Shown here: positions 59,465 through 64,000 of the stretch, in pieces
Numbering within the stretch: position 1 is the stretch's first letter
Layout of the letters: each line of letters opens with the position of its first letter
Assembly: GCF_017922435.1 (NCBI RefSeq)
Contig: NZ_VDEZ01000002.1
Span: 845,630-909,629 of the forward strand
DNA from: Thalassospira sp. ER-Se-21-Dark
Lineage (GTDB): Bacteria; Pseudomonadota; Alphaproteobacteria; Rhodospirillales; Thalassospiraceae
Direction: 5' to 3'
Length of the DNA stretch: 64,000 bases
Translations under genes and position numbers: made by a program
The notes under the pieces: model-generated
The model's database searches: none
What the model saw: only the letters and a program-made list of their open reading frames with translations
Told to the model about the DNA's origin: nothing

Positions 59465-60244
59465 TTATGCGGAAGCTTCTTCTGCAGCTTCGGAAGCAGC
59501 AGCTGCCTCGGCCGGAACTTCTTCCGCTTCGCCAAGGTCTGCGCCAGAAGCAGTCATTTCTTCCTGGATGCCGTCCAGAACGGAACCAACGAACAGATCG
59601 CAATACAGCTGGATTGCGCGGATCGCGTCGTCGTTGCCCGGAACCGGGAACTGAACGTTTGCCGGATCAGAGTTGGAGTCGAGGATCGCAACAACCGGGA
59701 TGTTCAGGTTTTTGGCATCCTGAATAGCAAGCGATTCTTTGTTGGTGTCAACCACGACGATAATGTCGGGAAGACCACCCATGTCCTTAATACCGCCGAG
59801 AGCGCGCTCAAGCTTGTCGCGCGAACGGGTCAGGTTCAGGATTTCTTTTTTGGTCAGACCTTCTGCACCAGCGTTCAGGATTTCGTCCTGTTCTTTGAGG
59901 CGCTTGATCGAGTTGGAAACGGTGTTCCAGTTGGTCAGCATGCCGCCGAGCCAGCGATGGTTCACATAGTACTGGCCGCAACGCTTTGCAGCGTCTGCGA
60001 TGATCGGGGAAGCCTGACGCTTGGTACCGACGAAGAGAACACGACCACCCGAAGCGGTTACGTCACGAACAGCCTGCATCGCACGATGCAGCATCGGAAC
60101 GGTTTCCTGCAGGTTCAGGATGTGAATGTCGTTGCGGGCACCAAAGATGTACGGTTTCATCTTCGGGTTCCAACGGCGGGTGTGGTGACCAAAGTGGACA
60201 CCAGCTTCCATGAGCTGGCGCATGGTAAAGGTTGGCAAAGCCAT
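59465..60244 (-). CDS. rpsB: 30S ribosomal protein S2
   Basis: Ribosomal protein of the 30S head/body junction. From ATG 60244, with TAGGA upstream, it has 259 residues, starting [24 protein letters not shown], with [30 protein letters not shown], and [12 protein letters not shown] plus [17 protein letters not shown] sequence ([15 protein letters not shown]). The C-terminal ~25 residues are Ala/Glu-rich and acidic. The frame is open 29 codons further but covers the leader hairpin and is not coding. Confidence 0.97.
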   Translation of the reverse strand: MALPTFTMRQLMEAGVHFGHHTRRWNPKMKPYIFGARNDIHILNLQETVPMLHRAMQAVRDVTASGGRVLFVGTKRQASPIIADAAKRCGQYYVNHRWLGGMLTNWNTVSNSIKRLKEQDEILNAGAEGLTKKEILNLTRSRDKLERALGGIKDMGGLPDIIVVVDTNKESLAIQDAKNLNIPVVAILDSNSDPANVQFPVPGNDDAIRAIQLYCDLFVGSVLDGIQEEMTASGADLGEAEEVPAEAAAASEAAEEASA

Positions 60245-60288
60245 GATAATTCCTACCTTTTTCCGGTTAATACCTCCGCGGAAGGGAA

Positions 60289-60309
60289 TTCCATACACCA
60301 TGTATGAAA
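60289..60309 (-). promoter_or_regulatory. Hairpin in the rpsB 5' leader
   Basis: CATACA (60292-60297) and TGTATG (60301-60306) pair over a 3-base loop, and the stem extends to 9 bp on the minus-strand RNA with one G-U pair. It lies about 50 bases before the rpsB ATG in a leader of roughly 120 bases, a place where S2 autoregulation acts in other bacteria. Confidence 0.5.
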
Positions 60310-60373
60310 CACCGGATGGACGAGTTGCCATATGACGGCAGTCGCCGCTCTTCCGCGTGCGATGTTCGGGCGG

Positions 60374-60402
60374 GTTTTAATCCCCTCAGCGAGAGATTGC
60401 AA
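60374..60402 (-). promoter_or_regulatory. Promoter of rpsB-tsf
   Basis: On the minus strand TTGCAA (60402-60397) and TAAAAC (60379-60374) are separated by 17 bases. Transcription would start near 60367, giving a leader of about 120 bases. A small inverted repeat CGCACA/TGTGCG (60414-60427) directly upstream may be the weak end of dnaE or a binding site. Confidence 0.65.
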
Positions 60403-60474
60403 CCCCTAAAATGCGCACAAATGTGCGGTTCTCAACAGTTCCGACGGACGATGCGCGCCAACCAGATGAAATCA

Positions 60475-63400
60475 TCAGATTTCTTCGGCAAATTCCACAC
60501 CTGGAATCGCGCCAATTGCGCCGATCAGGGATGGGCCGACCTTGTAGTTTTCTTCAAGCTCGATCTCGGCCATGCGACCATCATCGCAAACCGTTGACAG
60601 ACTGACAAGACCACGCCCCCGGCCCGCCTGTTCAAGCAACTGGCGAATTTCCTCGACGGGATCAGGACGGTTCAGACGAATTCGAATGCCTTCGGCGGCA
60701 CCGGCAACCGCCTGTTCAAGGTCTTCGACGCGCTGGCCCTGAATGCGCAATTGGCCTTCGCGCATTTCAGCAGAAACGTTAAGCAAGACCGGGCGTCCGG
60801 CATTGATGATTTCCTTATACGCCGCCCATGCCTCGGCCCAGAAGGCGACTTCGAAACTGCCGGTCGGGTCCGAGAACATGACAAAGGCGAATTTCGAGCC
60901 GTTCTTTTTCGAGATCATTTCACGTGCGTTGATCAGGGTTCCGGCCAGACGGATGGTGCCCTTGTTGGATGCACGCATGCGGGCCGGCAATTCCTTGATC
61001 GGGGCGATGCCTATGCGCTGGATGCTTTTGCCAAATGTATCAAGCGGATGGGCCGACAAATAGAACCCAATGGCCGAGAATTCCTCGGTCAGTTTTTCCA
61101 TCGGGACCCAGTCGCGTTCATCAGGCAGACGGATCTGATCCTTGCCAAAGCCGCTGCTGTCGCCAAACATCGAAATCTGATCGTCATTGCGCGCATGCAT
61201 TTCGCGCTGGGCAACGGCGATGACCTTATCGACATTTTCAAACATGACCTTGCGGTTGGACGCGAGGCAATCCAGAGCCCCTGCCCGTACAAGGTTTTCA
61301 AGCAGGCGTTTATTGACCGCGCGGCTGTCGATGCGCGATGCGAAATCGGTGATGTCCTTGAACGGTCCGTTGGCTTCGCGTTCGGCCACCAGGCTTTCCA
61401 TCGCGGCATCGCCGACATTTCGAACCGCGGCCAGCGCATAACGGATCTTGCGCACACCATCGTGGTTTTCAACCGAAAACGCGACTTGGGAATTGTTCAC
61501 ACATGGCGGCAGGATTTCAATTTCAAGCCGTTCGACTTCCTGTTTGAAAATCGCCAGCTTTTCGGTGTTATGCATATCAAGCGTCATCAACGCGGCCATG
61601 AACTCGACCGGGTAGTTCGCCTTGAGATATGCCGTCTGATAGGCCACCAGCGCATAAGCCGCCGCGTGGGATTTGTTAAAGCCGTAAGATGCGAATTTGG
61701 CAACCTGATCAAAAATGTCAGATGCCTGCCCGCGATCAACGCCGTTCTTTTCCGCGCCATCGACAAACAGGCTGCGCTGTTTTTCCATTTCCTCGGCGAT
61801 CTTCTTACCCATTGCACGGCGCAACAGGTCAGCACCACCAAGCGAGTAGCCCGCCATGATCTGGGCAAGTTCCATGACTTGCTCCTGATAGATCATGATG
61901 CCATAGGTTTCTTCGAGGATCGGCTGCAACATCGGGTGCATATAATCAGGTTCTTCCTGACCGTGCTTACGCGCGATGTAGTGCGGAATGTTGTCCATCG
62001 GGCCCGGACGATACAGCGCCACGACAGCGATAATATCTTCGAGCGTATCGGGCTTTAGCCCGCGCAAGACATCCTGCATGCCCTGGGATTCAAGCTGGAA
62101 CACGCCGACGGTTTCGGCGGCTGACAGGAGCTTGAAGGCCGGGCGGTCATCAAGGGGAATTGCACTGATATCAAAGTCTTGCGGAACGTCTTTGCGAAGA
62201 CGCATCAAATTGACGGCCTCGATAATCACCGTCAGGGTCTTAAGACCCAGGAAGTCAAACTTCACCAGACCGGCATTTTCAACATACTTCATGTTGAACT
62301 GGGTCACCGGCATGTCCGAGCGCGGATCGCGATAGATCGGGACCAGTTCATCAAGGTCACGGTCACCGATCACCACACCTGCCGCGTGAGTCGATGAGTT
62401 ACGATAAAGGCCTTCAATCTGCATGGCGATCGACAGCAGGCGATCAATATCGGGATCTTCGCGCGCGATGCGGCGAAGGTCCGGTTCCATATCAATGGCT
62501 TCTTTCAGCGGGATCGGCTTGGCCGGATCGCCCGGGATCATTTTACAGATCTTGTCGACATAGCCATAGGGGATCGACAAAACGCGCCCGACGTCACGCA
62601 CAGCGGCCTTTGCCTGCAACTTACCAAAGGTGATGATCTGTGCGACACGGTCATGGCCGTATTTTTTCTGAACGTATTCGATCACCTCGCCGCGCCGGTC
62701 CTGACAGAAGTCGACGTCAAAGTCAGGCATCGACACACGTTCCGGGTTCAGGAAGCGTTCGAACAGAAGCGAAAATCGCAGCGGATCTAGGTCCGTAATC
62801 AAAAGCGCATAAGCCACGAGCGACCCCGCACCCGAACCACGGCCCGGCCCGACCGGAATTTCATGATCCTTTGCCCACTGGATGAAGTCGGCAACGATCA
62901 GGAAGTAACCCGGGAAGCCCATCTGGTTTATGATGCCAAGCTCGTAATCAAGGCGTTCCCAGTAAGGCTTGGCGATTTCTTCCTTTTCCGCATCCGACAT
63001 TTCATCGGTGAAGACGTATTTTTCGAGACGGCCTTTCAGGCCCTCTTCGGACATGTGTCGGAGTTCGTCGACTTCGGTGCGGCCTTCGCCGCAATCAAAG
63101 GGCGGCAAGATCGGGTCGATTTTTTCAACGTGCCAGGAGCAACGCTTGGCGATCAAAATCGTATTGTCGCAGGCCTCGGGAATGTCGGCGAACAGATCGC
63201 GCATTTCAGCCGCCGACTTGAAACGGTGATCGGGGGTCAGTTTCCAGCGGTCTTCCTGACCAACAACCGCCCCCTGCCCGACGCAGATAAAGACGTCATG
63301 GGCTTCGTACATATCGACCGTCGGGAAATAACAATTATTGGTCGCGACCAGCGGTACATCATGATCATAGGCCAGCTTGATCAGGCCGGGTTCGACCTGT

Positions 63401-63960
63401 TCTTCAAGCGGTTCGCCATGGCGCTGCAATTCGATGTAGAGGCGGTCACCAAAGATGTCATTGAGCTCGGATAAGCAGCTTTCGGCCTTTTCAACCTGTT
63501 CTTCGCCCAGCAAACGCGCAAGAGGCCCGGTCGGGCCACCGGTCAGGCAGATGATGTGGTCGGCATATTTGCGGATATGTTCGTAAAGGGCCTTTGGCTC
63601 GCTGCCGGCTTCGGACGTCATGTGGGCGCGCGAAACGATTTTCAGCAGGTTGAAATAGCCTTCCTTGTTCTGGGCAATCAGAACAAGGCGGTCCGGCATC
63701 GGTTCGCGAGCGATTTTGCCAACAGCGGGTTTGTCGCCGTAACGCTCCACGCCCATCTGCACGCCAAGGATCGGCTGAATGCCGGCACCGCTGAGCACAC
63801 CGGCAAAATCAAGCGCGCCAAACATGTTGTCCGTATCGGTCATCGCAACGGCAGGTTGGCCGTCAGCAGCACAGAGTTTGGCAAGCTCCTTGGTCGTGAT
63901 CGCACCTTCGGCCAGCGAATAGTTGGTGTGTACACGAAGATGGACGAAACCATTTTCCAT
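60475..63960 (-). CDS. dnaE: DNA polymerase III alpha subunit
   Basis: Replicative polymerase. The 1161-residue DnaE1-type protein has an N-terminal PHP domain (HLRVHTNYSLAEGAI), the polymerase active site with MPDFDVDFCQDRRGEVIEYV near residue 420 (two catalytic Asp) and the third Asp in VKFDFLGLKTLT near 570, GPGRGSGAGSLVAYAL, the helix-hairpin-helix and beta-binding region, and an OB domain (TIRLAGTLINAREMISKKNG) near 1000. Length equals E. coli DnaE (1160). It has no N-terminal PolC-type exonuclease. The upstream gene lies beyond the window; rpsB is 230 bases downstream with its own promoter. Confidence 0.98.
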   Translation of the reverse strand: MENGFVHLRVHTNYSLAEGAITTKELAKLCAADGQPAVAMTDTDNMFGALDFAGVLSGAGIQPILGVQMGVERYGDKPAVGKIAREPMPDRLVLIAQNKEGYFNLLKIVSRAHMTSEAGSEPKALYEHIRKYADHIICLTGGPTGPLARLLGEEQVEKAESCLSELNDIFGDRLYIELQRHGEPLEEQVEPGLIKLAYDHDVPLVATNNCYFPTVDMYEAHDVFICVGQGAVVGQEDRWKLTPDHRFKSAAEMRDLFADIPEACDNTILIAKRCSWHVEKIDPILPPFDCGEGRTEVDELRHMSEEGLKGRLEKYVFTDEMSDAEKEEIAKPYWERLDYELGIINQMGFPGYFLIVADFIQWAKDHEIPVGPGRGSGAGSLVAYALLITDLDPLRFSLLFERFLNPERVSMPDFDVDFCQDRRGEVIEYVQKKYGHDRVAQIITFGKLQAKAAVRDVGRVLSIPYGYVDKICKMIPGDPAKPIPLKEAIDMEPDLRRIAREDPDIDRLLSIAMQIEGLYRNSSTHAAGVVIGDRDLDELVPIYRDPRSDMPVTQFNMKYVENAGLVKFDFLGLKTLTVIIEAVNLMRLRKDVPQDFDISAIPLDDRPAFKLLSAAETVGVFQLESQGMQDVLRGLKPDTLEDIIAVVALYRPGPMDNIPHYIARKHGQEEPDYMHPMLQPILEETYGIMIYQEQVMELAQIMAGYSLGGADLLRRAMGKKIAEEMEKQRSLFVDGAEKNGVDRGQASDIFDQVAKFASYGFNKSHAAAYALVAYQTAYLKANYPVEFMAALMTLDMHNTEKLAIFKQEVERLEIEILPPCVNNSQVAFSVENHDGVRKIRYALAAVRNVGDAAMESLVAEREANGPFKDITDFASRIDSRAVNKRLLENLVRAGALDCLASNRKVMFENVDKVIAVAQREMHARNDDQISMFGDSSGFGKDQIRLPDERDWVPMEKLTEEFSAIGFYLSAHPLDTFGKSIQRIGIAPIKELPARMRASNKGTIRLAGTLINAREMISKKNGSKFAFVMFSDPTGSFEVAFWAEAWAAYKEIINAGRPVLLNVSAEMREGQLRIQGQRVEDLEQAVAGAAEGIRIRLNRPDPVEEIRQLLEQAGRGRGLVSLSTVCDDGRMAEIELEENYKVGPSLIGAIGAIPGVEFAEEI

Positions 63961-64000
63961 CGGAGCCAGACCTCTGAAATATAAGAAAAATGCAGGAGTG

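Overview
The window reads as a stretch of chromosome from an alphaproteobacterium, most likely a Rhodospirillales member close to Thalassospira. That placement is an inference from gene order and protein features: spoT-pdxJ-acpS, pdhA-pdhB-pdhC-lpd-lipA-ratA with a lipoyl domain on E1-beta, trpGDC-moaC-lexA-comEC-gltX-gltA, LpxI rather than LpxH, and an alphaproteobacterial GAAC-N7-GAAC SOS box in front of lexA. Base composition looks even and moderately GC-rich. I see no rRNA, tRNA, CRISPR array, insertion sequence, integrase or phage gene. Almost every gene is a housekeeping gene with recognisable catalytic motifs.

Layout. 1-4989 (minus): folK, rpoZ, bifunctional (p)ppGpp synthetase/hydrolase, a DUF2062 membrane protein, pdxJ and the start of acpS, which runs off the left edge. 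5220-8406 (plus): a nucleic-acid trio of NYN-domain protein, family-5-like uracil-DNA glycosylase and RecQ. 8448-11162 (minus): dapA-smpB, then a cytoplasmic sulfite-oxidase-like molybdoprotein overlapping an exported glutathione peroxidase. 11371-14200 (plus): soluble lytic transglycosylase and a haloacid-dehalogenase-type HAD protein. 14338-16078 (minus): a bactofilin whose gene overlaps that of a membrane-anchored M23 peptidase. 16286-17328 (plus): pgpA and pncC. 17332-30903 (minus): tpiA, secG, pyrG, kdsA, eno, an FtsB-like protein, then the pyruvate dehydrogenase operon with lipA and ratA. 31255-45295 is mainly plus: a PpiD-like chaperone, trpE, (minus yibQ-like deacetylase), trpG-trpD-trpC-moaC, lexA, (minus comEC), gltX, gltA. 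45396-63960 (minus): dnaE, rpsB-tsf, then the envelope cluster pyrH-frr-uppS-cdsA-dxr-rseP-bamA-ompH-lpxD-fabZ-lpxA-lpxI-lpxB, and finally gloA.

How it works together. The right-hand cluster links ribosome recycling and UMP supply to isoprenoid (Dxr, UppS), phospholipid (CdsA) and lipid A synthesis (LpxD, LpxA, LpxI, LpxB, FabZ) and to outer-membrane protein assembly (RseP, BamA, OmpH/Skp). Several junctions there are 1-base stop/start overlaps. The central part feeds carbon through enolase and pyruvate dehydrogenase, with LipA making the lipoyl cofactor, towards citrate synthase. Well-supported regulatory sites are the SOS box at lexA, good TTGCAA-type promoters at rpoZ and rpsB, and many intrinsic terminators.

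I found no convincing undescribed multi-gene system. The best leads are modest: a structure-dense non-coding region between eno and the FtsB-like gene, the NYN/UDG/RecQ cluster with its promoter dyad and strong intergenic hairpin, the trp genes split by a convergent deacetylase gene with a terminator just before trpE, and the overlapping bactofilin/M23 pair.
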